Positions 8,861 through 20,172 of a stretch of 64,000 bases of DNA are shown piece by piece. Each line of letters opens with the position of its first letter. Within the stretch, counting starts at the first letter, position 1. The notes beneath the pieces are model-generated. The model saw nothing but the letters and a program-made list of their open reading frames with translations. It had not been told where the DNA came from and ran no database searches. The stretch spans positions 69,268,792 through 69,332,791 of the forward strand of contig CM055312.2 of the NCBI GenBank assembly GCA_029255685.2, given 5' to 3'. This DNA is from Silene conica (taxonomy: Eukaryota > Streptophyta > Magnoliopsida > Caryophyllales > Caryophyllaceae). A program made the position numbers and the translations under genes.

Positions 8861-10377
8861 TATAATTATTATTATTATAAATTCGTCAAGTATCCAAAAC
8901 AAAATGTCTAAAAAACAAAATATTGATAATCCTCACAATTAAATAGTCAATAACATTCTAAGACTTGAATTACGTACTGCATATCAAGAATGAAAGGCAT
9001 AATATAAATTCCCAATTCTAACGACAATAATCAATTAATCAATTGAACTAATATCTTATTTATAAAAGCAACAACCACAAAGCATATGTGGCGGCTTGTG
9101 GTTGAAAGTTGAAATTTATGAAAGAATTATTTATTTTGTGTTGTGGGCCACCCATGTTCTTTAGTTCAATTTAATTTGACAAATACATCCCATAATCATA
9201 AAACAAAAAAAAAATCATGTACATAAAGTTGTAGATTAATTAAGTCAAATATTAATTTTATATGATTAAATATCAAGTGATATCAAAATATAGAGCAACG
9301 AGGAAATATATGATGGTATGATTATACAATATGTTGGGAATTAAAGTAAACTTCATATTGTAAGGACTAAACTGGATACAACATAGACTTATGATTTGAT
9401 GAAAAACATTAAAATACAATTATATTCTTAACAAAAATACTTATACGGACAAAAATATTACTCAAACGACCCTTAATATTTAAGGCTCCCTATTATATCG
9501 GATAAAAAAAGAAAATATTACTATAAATGGATAAAATAGGAAAAATTAATAATTACTCTTTTCTTAAGAATAAAAATCATGTTTAATTTGTATATAGTAA
9601 TAATAAATATACTCTTAATGCTTATAGGAATAAGCATATTATCATCATTTTATTTTACTAATAATATTTTAAAAAAAATATTCTGTACTACAATATTGGG
9701 GTAAAGGTGAGTCAAAACATTGACTCCAAACCTTGAGAAAAACAAAACAGAAAAATATAATAAATACGTAAAAAAAACACCCAAGGAAATTTTCTTGATA
9801 AAGATTCGAGGATGAGATAAATAAAGAATGTTCAAAAAGCATAAATAAAATTGCTATATGAAAAAAATATCCCCCAAAAATGATAAATAAGCCGCTACTA
9901 TAAAAACAACTGAAAATGTTCGATTATCGTCTGTAATTCTATAAACACTATTTATCGTATGAAAAAAGGATCCATACATACTTTTTTTGAAAATTTTAAT
10001 AGTTACACTTTATGCATGAACCTCTAATAGTAAGATTAAGGGTGAGATTGAGTGAGAGAGAACATAGTTTTTAGGCAATAATATATAATTACGGTTGTAT
10101 AACTTTGGGGTCGTATTTATTTTGGCATTTAAGAGAGAAGAATTTTGAGATAAGGAGCTAAGAGACAAATAGGTAAACGGCTGAAATAGGGAAAGGGTAG
10201 TTTATTTAGGGTAAAAGAAGAGCGTTTGTATGGGTGACTGTATGACTGCGTAAATGCATAGTTCATAGTGATAAGTGTAAAGTATATGGCCAAAGAGCCA
10301 AAGAGGTAGATCATAGTCTTAGTAATATAGGTCTGGCCATAATGATAAGTTATTCAAATACATGACCTAACCCTCAT

Positions 10378-10430
10378 ATAATAAAAAAAATAATAATAAT
10401 AAAAAATAATAATAATAATAACTAGGTTAA
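10378..10430 (+). repeat. (AAT)n-rich low-complexity tract
   Basis: Runs of A interspersed with AAT repeats; no other content. Confidence 0.7.
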
Positions 10431-10764
10431 AGGTTGTACAATGTGGGGGTGTAAATGTTTAATATAGTGTTTTATAATTAATCATTTGAAAAATATAAGA
10501 GACTTATATTCATATTTAATCAATCTGTTTTTTTTTCTCATCGGTTAGAACAAGTTAAGTTATGTGTATCATGTAATTTAACACTTAACATTATTATACA
10601 TCATGTAATATCAGTGTAATTTGGTTAAAACTTTATTCTTAAAATAACTATAAAACAACTATGTTTTCTATATAGTTGATGAATAATTTATTCACTCTTT
10701 TTTAATGCCACTTTTTTTTAATATCAGTGTTAAAATTACACTTTTTAATAACAATATTAAAATA

Positions 10765-10798
10765 TTAACCCGTGCAATTTGCACGGGTTTAAAACTAG
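10765..10798 (+). mobile_element. Helitron 3' terminus (hairpin plus CTAG)
   Basis: A near-perfect hairpin (AACCCGTGCAA, one T, TTGCACGGGTT) is followed after a few bases by CTAG and then T. This is the classical Helitron 3' end, where the element stops at CTRR before a host T. The matching 5' TC end was not located, so the element's extent to the left is unknown. It lies within the MULE at 8309-11083. Confidence 0.6.
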
Positions 10799-11092
10799 TA
10801 TGAATAGGATAAACTCACCAATTACGACTAGAGACTGAATATGTGCTTGATTGAGATTAGAAGAGAAAACGTTGTTGAACAGTGAGAGGCTTAAGGGTTT
10901 AGGTTTTCGTGTGGATGAATTTGGTTGAACCGGTTTTCTGTTTTTTGGTTTATGGTTCAATTTAAAAAGTCAAGGTAGTAAATACTATTTTATTCTTAGA
11001 TATGGCTAGTTTAGACAATAGTTTTATAGAATGATTATTTTGGCGAATACTTTGAAAAAAACGACTATTTTGACAAAAGACCCATAAAAAGA

Positions 11093-11225
11093 AACAAATG
11101 TTAATTTCACAAAATCAACCTCACGCTGTAATATTTCTTACTCTGACAAGTGGGGTGATTTGGTATGTATTTAACCCGTCTTACGCTTGAGACGGTTAAT
11201 GGCGGCTTGAAATGAGAATCCCCTA
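11093..11225. other. Short spacer with an inverted repeat
   Basis: It contains ACCCGTCTTACGCTTGAGACGG, read as an imperfect hairpin with ~8-bp arms, a motif style common in small plant MITEs. Otherwise featureless. Confidence 0.3.
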
Positions 11226-13209
11226 TCTATAAAAGGAAGGTTTTTTCTAGGTTTGTGATTGGCTGAAATTTTTACTTTTTAATTTTTTTTTTCACACATT
11301 AACCCACCCCACCCTCTCCACTTACTCTCTCTCCAATTAATTACCTCCTCTCCTCATTTCTTATTATTTTTCATATACATATTCATATGTTAAAAAACTT
11401 ATGATAAAAAAAAATAATCACATTCAACCTTACAATAAAAGAAAATGTTTAAAAAATCGGAAATCTATATAGGGGACAACAAATTTTAATTAAAAAAAAT
11501 TACAATTCCGGAAAATTAACCTCTTGGATACCTTGACAATTAAAATTAAATTAGAATTTTTGTATGAACGGTCTCATACTCTCATACCATAAGACGATCA
11601 ACATATATAAAAAGAAAAATCGTTTATTAGCACTGAAGGAACAACTTTTATATGAGACCGTATTACTCTATAATTTGTGACAATTAAAATGTATAAAAAC
11701 AAATTTATATACTATATAAACATATACATTAAATTTAACACGAGGCCCAAATTTTAAGATTTTGATGAAAAATAAATCCTAAAAATATCTATATTTCCAA
11801 AAATATGAAAAAAAAGGTCACTATTTAATCAAAAGTGGTCACTACGTATCAAATTGTGATCACTTTCCTACTGGTCGCATGTGCGACCGTCGTAAAGTAG
11901 AATTTTGCGAAATGGTAAATTAAGGCTACATAAAATAATACGAGTAATAATTATTATTAGGTGATATTGTCGACTCATGCATCTATATCGATCCATGTTT
12001 TTATGGTTGTCTATTAGCTCAAAATATATATTTTTACAAGCTCAGAAATAGTTGGGGTCAACAAAAATATATAATGCCGTTTTATTATATACGGTTTTAG
12101 ATTAAATCCCTTATCAATAAAAGGAACAACTTTTTCTGCTTTTTCATTGGTTGCTTAATTTTAGGAAATTAAAAACCTTTATTCTCGCATGTCCCACCAC
12201 TCACACAAGGAGCTTTAATTTTTCTTCATTTTACTTTTCTCCATTTAACATTCTAAAGTTACAAATAATTTTTATCTCCATAATAAAAAAAAAAACAACT
12301 TTACTCCAAATTCGAAAATAAAAAAATCACTAAAATTCTACCCAGGAACATAAAATTCAACAATATTAAAAAAAGATGGCCAATTAGAAGTAACTAACAA
12401 ATATTTAGAGGTATGAAAAACGAAAAAAAAGGAAAAAAATTATACAAAGGGTTAAAAATTAACAAACATACGTACATCTAAAAAAATGAAAAAAAATACA
12501 CGAGGAGATAAAAATTAACAAAAAAACGTAAATTAAAAAATGAAAGAAACATAGATCAAAGATTTTTGAATAAGATCAAATAAACCCAACCCATAAAATT
12601 AGAAAAATGAAAAAAATACACGAGGAGATAAAAATTAACAAAAAAACGTAGATTAAAAAATGAAAGAAACGTAGATCAATTTTTTTTGAATAAGATCAAA
12701 TAAACCCAACCCATTAAATTAACAAAAAAAAAATATAAATTTACGATTTTTAAGAAAATATAACAACCTTCGAGAATTAGTCAATTAAAACTACGTTAAC
12801 ATCGAGTAAAAAGATGGTCTTAATAACAATACATTATTATTTTCTTTATAAAATCATCCACAAATTTTAAGAGACTACTATTAAAAATATTTCTATCATT
12901 TTACTTTCATTTAGAGAGTAAGTTATTTAAAGGGTAATATATAGAAATACAATACAATTTCTTTATCTATTTTATATGGTTCAAATTTATTTCATAATGT
13001 CATGATTATTTATTTCAATTTATATAATCATTAAAAAAAATTAATTATACCAGTAAATCAATTATTTGGAGTCAAAATCATCCCCGGATTCATAATTTAT
13101 ATATTTCTCATTTAAGTTCGTATTAAATTATATTTGTACTACTTTTTTAATATATTTACGAAAATTTTAGAAATAGACCGTACATTTTTTTGTAAGGGCA
13201 TAAAACTAG
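11226..13209 (+). mobile_element. Probable non-autonomous Helitron, about 2 kb
   Basis: The proposed 5' end is A|TCTATAAAAGGAAGG at 11226. The proposed 3' end is an imperfect hairpin (CCGTACA...TGTAAGGG) followed by AAAACTAG|T at 13206-13210. A second, similar 5'-end-like stretch (A|TCAATAAAAGGAAC) occurs at 12114, so two related elements may be nested or duplicated. Within it, 12480-12720 contains a roughly 120-bp sequence present twice in tandem (12485-12595 and 12605-12715). No Rep/helicase coding was seen. The ends are weak signals, so the call is tentative. Confidence 0.35.
12485..12720 (+). repeat. Two-copy tandem duplication of ~120 bp
   Basis: The block with ATACACGAGGAGATAAAA, AACGTA, GAAAGAAACATAGATC and AAATAAACCCAACCCAT recurs about 120 bp later with only a few differences. 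Confidence 0.75.
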
Positions 13210-13664
13210 TTTGTGTTAGATTAATAGGTTTGTTTACTGGCTTCCGCTTTTCCATGGCAAGTGTATAATTCGGACGAAGATTAAGGTTCTTATTGCTAAA
13301 ACCAAACAGATTGGAGGATTCTACATTTCTACTTGAGGATGCATTCTACCGGGTGAGGGGCTGAGGGCTCATTGGAAAAGAAAGAGGTAGGACGATCTTC
13401 TCCGCCACAATCACGAAACGCACTTAATAGTATACTTGCGGGAAAATAAGTGGAATTCGCCTTCACTCCTATCAGAATCTTATGGCTAATAAATCCATTG
13501 CTACTTTTGGGCTTTCTTATCAGATATGTTAAAAGTCGTCAACACGTTAAAAAGACTATTTATATGTCATTTGTCAAATGAGCCTAAGGTCGTCTTGTCA
13601 ACTATAAAAATGGCAATATTAGTCAGAGAACGTAAAACTTGGAAACCATCAGTCGTTAATCAAT
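13210..13664. other. Unassigned non-coding stretch
   Basis: Base composition is slightly more balanced than its surroundings, but I find no open frame, splice pattern or repeat I can name. Confidence 0.4.
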
Positions 13665-13711
13665 CATAGAAGCAGTGGCGGACCTAGGAAATTGGAGCCG
13701 AGGGGACACTA

Positions 13712-13823
13712 ATTTTTTTTTTTTTTTTTTGGTTCAACGAAGCGCGCACTTAGTCGCATTACAATAGGGGAGGGGGGATTCGATCCTGGGACCTATTGTC
13801 CACAATACCTCTGTCTTAACCAC
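13712..13823 (-). mobile_element. SINE nested in the hAT element
   Basis: Read on the minus strand there is an A-box-like GTGGTTAAGACAGAGG, a B box GGATCGAATCC about 30 bp later, a short body, and an 18-A tail (poly-T at 13713-13730). CACTAATTTTTT-like sequence on both sides is a likely target duplication. All parts of a short tRNA-derived SINE are present. Confidence 0.6.
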
Positions 13824-14062
13824 TAATTTTTTTAAACGCGCATTTTTATGCGCGTCTAAGACTACATTTTTAAAATTTTTTATTTAAATTAGTTATTATT
13901 ATACACATAAAAGAATAAAAATACTAATAATTAGTCTTATAGATATTTTTTTAAAAAAATAATGTCTTCTCTAAAATATTTTAAATTTTAAATATATGTA
14001 AAAACAATATTTGTTTTGGTTAATATAACTAACATTAGTAGTTAATTTAACAATAAAAGTAA

Positions 14063-14122
14063 GTGGTTCAATGGTTTAGAATTTGTTAATTCATCTGAAG
14101 GTCATGTGTTCGAATCACAGTT
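14063..14122 (+). repeat. tRNA-like module (plus strand)
   Basis: GTGGTTCAATGGTTTAGAA is followed about 40 bp later by TGTTCGAATCAC, a spacing like tRNA A and B boxes. It does not fold as a full tRNA to my eye; it is probably a decayed SINE head. Confidence 0.35.
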
Positions 14123-14195
14123 GAAACAATTTTTACATATATATTTGAACAAAGTGGGCTTGGGGCCCAAAAAAATATAAACTTAGTATAATGTT

Positions 14196-14264
14196 GCTAT
14201 CAAGGATTGAACTCAAGACCACCTAGATATGATTCACTATCTTTACCAACTATGCCATGACAGC
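14196..14264 (-). repeat. tRNA-like module (minus strand)
   Basis: On the minus strand TGGCATAGTTGGTAAAG is followed by GAGTTCAATCCTTG, again like A and B boxes. It is not a functional tRNA gene: no convincing anticodon arm or acceptor pairing. Confidence 0.4.
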
Positions 14265-14472
14265 TTCACACACATATAAGATACTTATAAAAATTTTATT
14301 CTAAAAATGTTACGGGGTCACGTGACCCTGTGGGACCCCGCCTGGGTCCGCCACTGCATAGAAGTTTAATGAATGTACATTGCAATTATCGCTATCTCAC
14401 TTATTTGTAGTTTACCGTAGAAGTTATGTGGAGTTGCATTAGGAGAAATTTTAACAATAATGGACCACAATA

Positions 14473-15455
14473 TCATGGACCGAAATCTTTGCTAAAAATA
14501 TTGTGGCATCTTATCTTTTTAGTTATTCCTTTCCTTGTGTAATTTATTCTATTGTATCATATCTTTTGATTCCTTCCTAAATAAGTGTATATTGTTGCTT
14601 ATTTCTAGGATTAGTTTATGCATATATTTTGTATATATATACTCCTGTAAACTGAATGCAAATATCATCAATTCACAATCATTCAATCTTCCTACATTCA
14701 TGGCACAATGCATCTCGGTCTTCAATTATATCGAGACACTCCTCTCCTACTGCACGCCTTTAGCGACGCTAACTGGGCAGGGGACAAAGACGAATATGTC
14801 TCCTCCACGGGTTACTTGGTTTACTTTGGCAAAACTCCTATTGCTTGGGCTTCCCGCAAACAAAAGGCTGTTGTACTCTCTTTAACTGAGGCTGAATTTC
14901 GAGCGGTTGCTAATACCACCTCTGAAATCATGTGGATTCGATCCCTGTTATCTGAACTGGGTCTCAGTTTCAAAGCTCCTCCAGCCATTTATTGCGATAA
15001 TCTAAGTGCCACTCATTACTCTACTAATCCCATTTTTCATTCGCGTATGAAACATGTTGCACTTGCCTTTCATTTCGTTCGTACGCAGGTTCAAAACGGG
15101 TCACTTCGTGTTGCTCACATATGTGGAAATGATCAACTTGCTGATATCCTCACAAAACCACTTGCTCGTCCACGCTTTGACACGCTGCTTTCCAAGATCA
15201 AACTTTTTGACGGACAATCCGTCTTGTGGGGGAATATCAAGGACCGAAATCTTTGCTAAAAATATTGTGGCATCTTATCTTTTTAGTTATTCCTTTCCTT
15301 GTGTAAATTATTCTATTGTATCATATCTTTTGATTCCTTCCTAAATAAGTGTATATTGTTGCTTATTTCTAGGAGTAGGTTATGCATATAATTTGTATAT
15401 ATACTCCTGTAAACCGAATGCAAACATCATCAATTGACAATCATTCAATCTTCTT
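14473..15455 (+). mobile_element. Copia LTR-retrotransposon fossil (LTR, RNase H end of pol, LTR)
   Basis: Two direct repeats of about 215 bp (about 14473-14697 and 15232-15455) flank coding-like sequence at 14708-15200. That sequence is the end of Copia pol, the RNase H domain: FSDANWAGD, STGYLVYFGKTPIAWASRKQ, LTEAEFRA, IYCDN and HICGNDQLADILTKPL are all typical. The element is broken and only this part of its coding region remains. The repeats differ at roughly 4% of sites by eye, which suggests an age of a few million years at most. Exact ends and a target duplication were not resolved. Confidence 0.82.
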
Positions 15456-16780
15456 CTCTTATACACGACACACCCTATACGAGAGCATCAACGTTCCTTC
15501 AACAATGAACTACAAAAACATCATTATCTGCGTCCCCTTATCATTCTCATTTTATTTTTTCATGAATTTTTTTGTCTAAACTTACCGCTATCATATATTC
15601 TATTGCCTAGACTATTTTCAGACGACAGAGAGACAATCATGGATCGCTGATAAAGCACATACTAAAACCATACACCACAAGATGCACACATTTGAAGGTC
15701 TCAAACATTCAAATCCATAGCTTAAAGTCTTGAAGACTGAAATTAGTAGCATCTATGTGAAAGTGTTAACCGTTAAGTATTCAACACAAGAGTAAAATTA
15801 AAGGTCAGAACATTCAACCTTAGAACTGTGAATTTGATTTGATATTCAGTATTCTAGCTTCTCTTGATAATTAGATACTTATTATTATAGATGTTAACAT
15901 GTTAGTGTCTTAGTGATGTGAAAATTGTTAGTTTGTAGATTAATAATGAATAACAAAAGCTTAACATACTTTTGGAGTTGAAAGTTACAAAAAAAACCGC
16001 AATTTTGTTTAAGCGTGCCATGCCTTTACTCAAATTCTGGATCTGCCGCTAACGTATAGTGACAACCGTAAACCCCAAGTTTACCCAATCCAATTGTGAA
16101 TTGTCATGACCAGGGGCGGATTTAGCCCGTCCCACAAAAAAAAAATTGACAAGTTTTTTAAAGTCAATAGTCAACCCCATAAAAATAAGAAAAACCCTAA
16201 ATTGACGTATCCTATTTCACTCCAACGCACCAAATTCCATCGACATTAGTTCATCACTTACCAAACCACCGATCCACCACCGACTGGTCGCTAAATCCAT
16301 CGTCGTTCACCCCTTCCATGGCTCCAATTTCAAACATCATAGTTTAGTTAAGATATCTCTTTTATAATCTTATTATTCATCAATTATTATCAATTTATCA
16401 TCTTCCCTAATTTCCTTCAATTTTAGTAATATTATTTATGGTATTAGAGTATCATATTCCCTTCAATTTTGTAAGGTAATTGAGAAAAAAGGTTTAATAG
16501 AAGTTTCAGTTTGTTTAAATATTGGATTATGATATAGGGGTTGAAATTATCAGCAGGAGCGGATCCTGGATTTCAAAGTACAGTGTGCTAGAAAATAAAA
16601 TTTAAGAAAGTCTTAACAAAAAAATTACAAACTAAGAATCTACGTAGCGAACTGAACTTTGCTCTACGAGACCCACTCAATTGCAATTCATCAATTACCT
16701 CATTGGTCTCAATATCATCGGCATATCTTCTTTCAATATAAAACACCTTCAAATCGTTTAGAAATACGTTGCTCATCTTA
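15456..16780. other. Non-coding stretch with orphan hAT-like ends
   Basis: CTGGATCTGCCGCTA near 16033 looks like a right end, and CAGGGGCGGATTTAG near 16111 like a left end, of Tip100-like hAT elements. GCAGGAGCGGATCCTGG near 16553 is similar. None could be paired with a partner and a TSD, so no element is called. The rest is AT-rich without recognisable coding. Confidence 0.35.
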
Positions 16781-17545
16781 TTTCGAAGTTCCTCCAGCCA
16801 TTTATTGTGATTATATATTGATATAATTACGTAAAGGCTAAACTTAGCTAAATGTAGTTAAGCAGATGATAAACATTTAATATGATTAAATAATAATTAG
16901 GAGAAATGAATTAAATGTTAATTCTAATAAAGATATATAAATGTTATATTTATTAATTATATTTTAATATATGATATTTTAGAATAATATAATTGGATTA
17001 ATTAATTATAAGATAATTAATTAATTTTCTCAGGGAATTATAATTGTACACCAAAAATTATTAAAATATGTATGATATTTTAAGGAAATTCGGAATAAGG
17101 AAACTGACTTAGAATATTATAATATAAGGAGGTTTCCTAATCGAAATACAATACCAACACAAACCAAAACCCTATAAGTAGGGATTCGGCCGTGTGGTAC
17201 AAGGTACGAAAAAACATAAGATATTTTCTCTCTTGTTCTCTTTGATCAGTTTATCATCTTAAAATCCCAAAAGCAAATCCTCTAAAATAATTAATAGTAA
17301 TTTAGGAGGAGCTTTAAAGGAATTATTCTCAGTCATCTTGGGTGCAATCTAAGGAGAACTTCTACCTTGAAGTTTGGGTTTATACTAGGTTGTTCTTAGG
17401 CCAATCTCATATAGGACTAAAGGTTATTTCTATATTCTTGACTGTTTAATTCTTGCAATTGAGGTTTTATTGAATCGTTTTTGATATAATTCTTTGCAAT
17501 ATTAATATGATTAATACGTTTATAAGTAATTTAAGAAATTATTTC
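16781..17545 (+). mobile_element. Copia-like fragment (trace of RNase H, then LTR-like sequence)
   Basis: At 16781-16812 there is a short match to the Copia RNase H segment with CCTCCAGCCATTTATTG, shared with 14978-14994. About 40-700 bp later comes LTR-like sequence: a TATAAGTAGGG region near 17173, then CTTGGGTGCAA and GTTCTTAGGCC in the same order as in the Copia solo LTR at 49459-50454 (inverse strand). It ends near CCTACA at 17545. A broken, old fragment; ends uncertain. Confidence 0.4.
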
Positions 17546-20172
17546 CTACATCCACTTGTAGCCACAAACACATAACATATGAATATGAGTAAATCCTCAA
17601 AACTGCATACTCCAATCATAACCACAATATATGAAGTACAATAATCAATAATCATCATCTTGCATTCACTATCCTCAAATATAACATGCCTCACTCATAT
17701 ATATCACCCATATAAGCATACACGTACTTTCACTATCACTTTCACCATCCATGAAGTTTCAGAGGTCAACTTAAGACATAACCAAACACAGTTTACATAT
17801 TCACTTTCACTAACTATGAAGATTCAGCGGTCAGCTTAAGACATAACCTAACATATCACATATTCAGCAGTATCTAACATTGTACCATAATGCAGACAAG
17901 TTAGACACAAACAATCATCACTACATGGAAGATGACATATGACAACTCCATTATACAACAACAACAAGTCTACTTAGTCTCAGGGAATAAAATCCCCTAG
18001 TAGGACGATAACCTATATACGGTCCTAGTCTAAATCTGTCCAGACTCTCGAGGTATAATCCTTTCTCGATTCAACAAGTGTCCGAAGACACCTCCAAGAC
18101 TCGAACTAGCTAGGAACGAGATACCCTCTAAGTCGGTTGGACAATCTAAAACCTGACCGGAAACACACTATCAACAGTCAGACCACGACATATCACGGTC
18201 ATGGTGAGAACAAGAGTCATATAACAGCTCATAGTATAACCTCCACATGCATTACACAACACATCACCGCAAGATGTAGTATTCAATTGAATCACGATAA
18301 AATTAACAATGACTTAAACTCAAATAACAGTTCTACTATTTTATTTCCAAAACTCCACTTAACCCTTAACCACTTTCGGAAACCATTTGAGGTGAGAGCC
18401 GGTTTCCCTTTCGGTTGCCCGGGCGGGGGTCTTTCTCCTCAATCGATTTCCGAACCCGGTATAAGAGCCGTCCAAACTTCTTGGACTTCAAACAAGCATA
18501 TCATTCATATGAATATACAACCAAGAATCCAATACCAATTAATCTTAGCATGTAATTCAAGACAACAAGTAATATGAACATTTGAAACTTATGTAATTCA
18601 ACCCATACATTAACATGTGAATTAGTATCGGAACTTAATAAGAAACCTTATATCAAATACCATCGATTAGGTTCATATAAATAAGCTTATAAATTCCCAA
18701 TACACATATTAGATATGTTACTACACAAATGATATTTTAATTTGCGATAAAACAACGGAAGGCTATTTAATACCAATCATGCGATTAATTAACATAGAAC
18801 GAATGTAAATTCGATCAACGAGTCTCATATTAAATAAATATACATCTCAAACTAATTATTTGAGCCTTACAACATGATTAAAGTATGCTAAGACTCTTAA
18901 TAAGCAAACCCCCAAAAATTAACTATCTTCATACAAGCTAATCGACTCGAGACGGATAACCACGCTTCTTATGATGACTTACCTAGCTCCAATATACATT
19001 TAAAACCAAGTATGTATACCACCAAACATTACTTAAAACAACCTAAAACAATTGGGAAACAAACACCCAAAACAGCCCGTAAACAATTAAACGAGCAGAA
19101 ACTACAGCGGTTTTTGTGCAGCCTGCGCATGGGGGTGCACAGCCTGCGCATGGGAGGCGCAGCCTGCACCCAGGCACGAGTTGGGGTTTTGCTCGCGTGT
19201 TTCCGGCAATTCGCCATTTCATTCTAAACTTCGACAAGCACCTTTAAACTTTGATTCTAAGAATAAAACCTATACTACCAGCACATAATAGTCCATAGCA
19301 ATCCGAAGTGGTACTCTTATTCAATTTTAAACAGAATCTAACAAGAATTGAAGTACTAGATTCAACATTTACTCAAAAACCCAAATTGCGACGGATATAC
19401 AAAAGTCATCCGAAAACCTTTATAATCACCATTATAACACTCAATACCATTCTGAAATCACCCTATAAACATCATCAATATATCATCAAACTTCAATATA
19501 CCCAAAACCACACACATAAACAGACATTGCATGTAAATAACAACAAGTCGAGTCTTTCTCATCATTGTCACCTGTTTAAGCGTCTTCCTCGAAAGTTTCT
19601 TCAATAATGTAAGAGTCCTTGCTACAATCCTCCAGATTCTCACCTTAAAACAACATAAAAACAAGAATTAGGGTCTGTTTTCGAATTATTCACAAAACAA
19701 CCCAAAAATTGATTCGAACGAAATGGAAATCGAAAGAGGTAGAAAGAACGGGTTCGAGATGAGGAACGACGCGATGGAAGAAATCTTACCGCAAACGTAG
19801 AAGAAATGAATTCGGGATGAACAAATTAGTGAATTTTGTGAAGGTGGAAATGGAGAGGATGAAGTTTTTGATTCTTTGATTTTAGGAACTTGATGCACAA
19901 GTATGAGAGTTGTTTGTGAGGAAATGACTAGGAAATTTCCCTCACTTAGCTTTTATTCTATTTGTTTAGTCGGGTTTTTAGTAAATGACTCGGGTTTTAA
20001 TGAAACGAATTGCCAAGTGAATGTTTTACAACTTAAGCTTATTTAAATCTTAAGTCGGAACTATAGGATATTTTCATAAAAATATAATTTACGAATTAAA
20101 TAAAATATTTTAAATTCCGAAATTACTTTAATTTTATTAAAATATGGTTCACGAAAATATAGGATGTTACAA
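17546..20172 (-). mobile_element. Gypsy-type LTR fragment
   Basis: It shares landmarks in order with the 4-kb LTR at 29814-33835: TCAGCGGTCA(A/G)CTTAAGACATAACC units (17758 and 17822), CGGTTTCCCTTTCGGTTGCCCG with GGGGTCTTTC (18403-18435 here, 30350-30390 there), and a CGAAAATA...GGAT(G/A)TTACA end. Its right end abuts the tandem array at 20173. A short GC-rich repeat (CAGCCTGCGCATGGG, twice, 19120-19165) lies inside. No internal coding region or second LTR is present. It contains a SINE. Orientation follows from the LTR start TGTAA(C/T)ATCC on the minus strand. Confidence 0.6.
17956..18142 (-). mobile_element. tRNA-derived SINE, ~187 bp, with TTG-repeat tail
   Basis: On the minus strand it starts GTCCAACCGACTTAGAGGG (A-box-like), has a B-box-like TAGTTCGAGTC, and ends GACTAAGTAGACTTGTTGTTG. 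TTG-rich ends are usual for several plant SINE families. It is inserted in the Gypsy LTR fragment. Confidence 0.6.

Larger units (their letters stand above)
8309..11083. mobile_element. Mutator-like element, 2.8 kb, 82-bp TIRs and exact 9-bp TSD
   Basis: The left end (8309-8390, GG(A)TCTTTTGTCAAAATAG...) matches the inverse of the right end (11002-11083) over about 82 bp with some ten differences. The flanks repeat ATAAAAAGA exactly (8300-8308 and 11084-11092). Nine-bp duplications with long TIRs define Mutator-like elements. No transposase is visible; the interior is AT-rich and holds a TTGGT microsatellite, a SINE and a Helitron 3' end. TIR divergence suggests it is older than the 2883-7587 element. 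Confidence 0.82.
13673..14356. mobile_element. Tip100-like hAT element, 684 bp, non-autonomous, exact 8-bp TSD
   Basis: The ends are CAGTGGCGGACCTAGG and, inverted, CAGTGGCGGACCCAGG. CAGNGGCGGA ends are typical of the plant Tip100 branch of hAT. CATAGAAG flanks it exactly (13665-13672 and 14357-14364). No transposase remains. The interior carries a SINE (13712-13823) and two more tRNA-like modules. Confidence 0.88.

Noticed and set aside
10757-10960. Minus-strand frame MNHKPKNRKPVQPNSS
   Set aside because: It spans the Helitron terminus and MULE interior, has no homology, and has low-complexity content.
13731-14264. tRNA genes
   Set aside because: Only A/B-box-like signals are present, without full cloverleaf pairing; read as SINE heads.
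16033-16570. A complete Tip100-like hAT element
   Set aside because: Several CAGNGGCGGA-like ends occur but none could be paired in inverted orientation with an 8-bp duplication.
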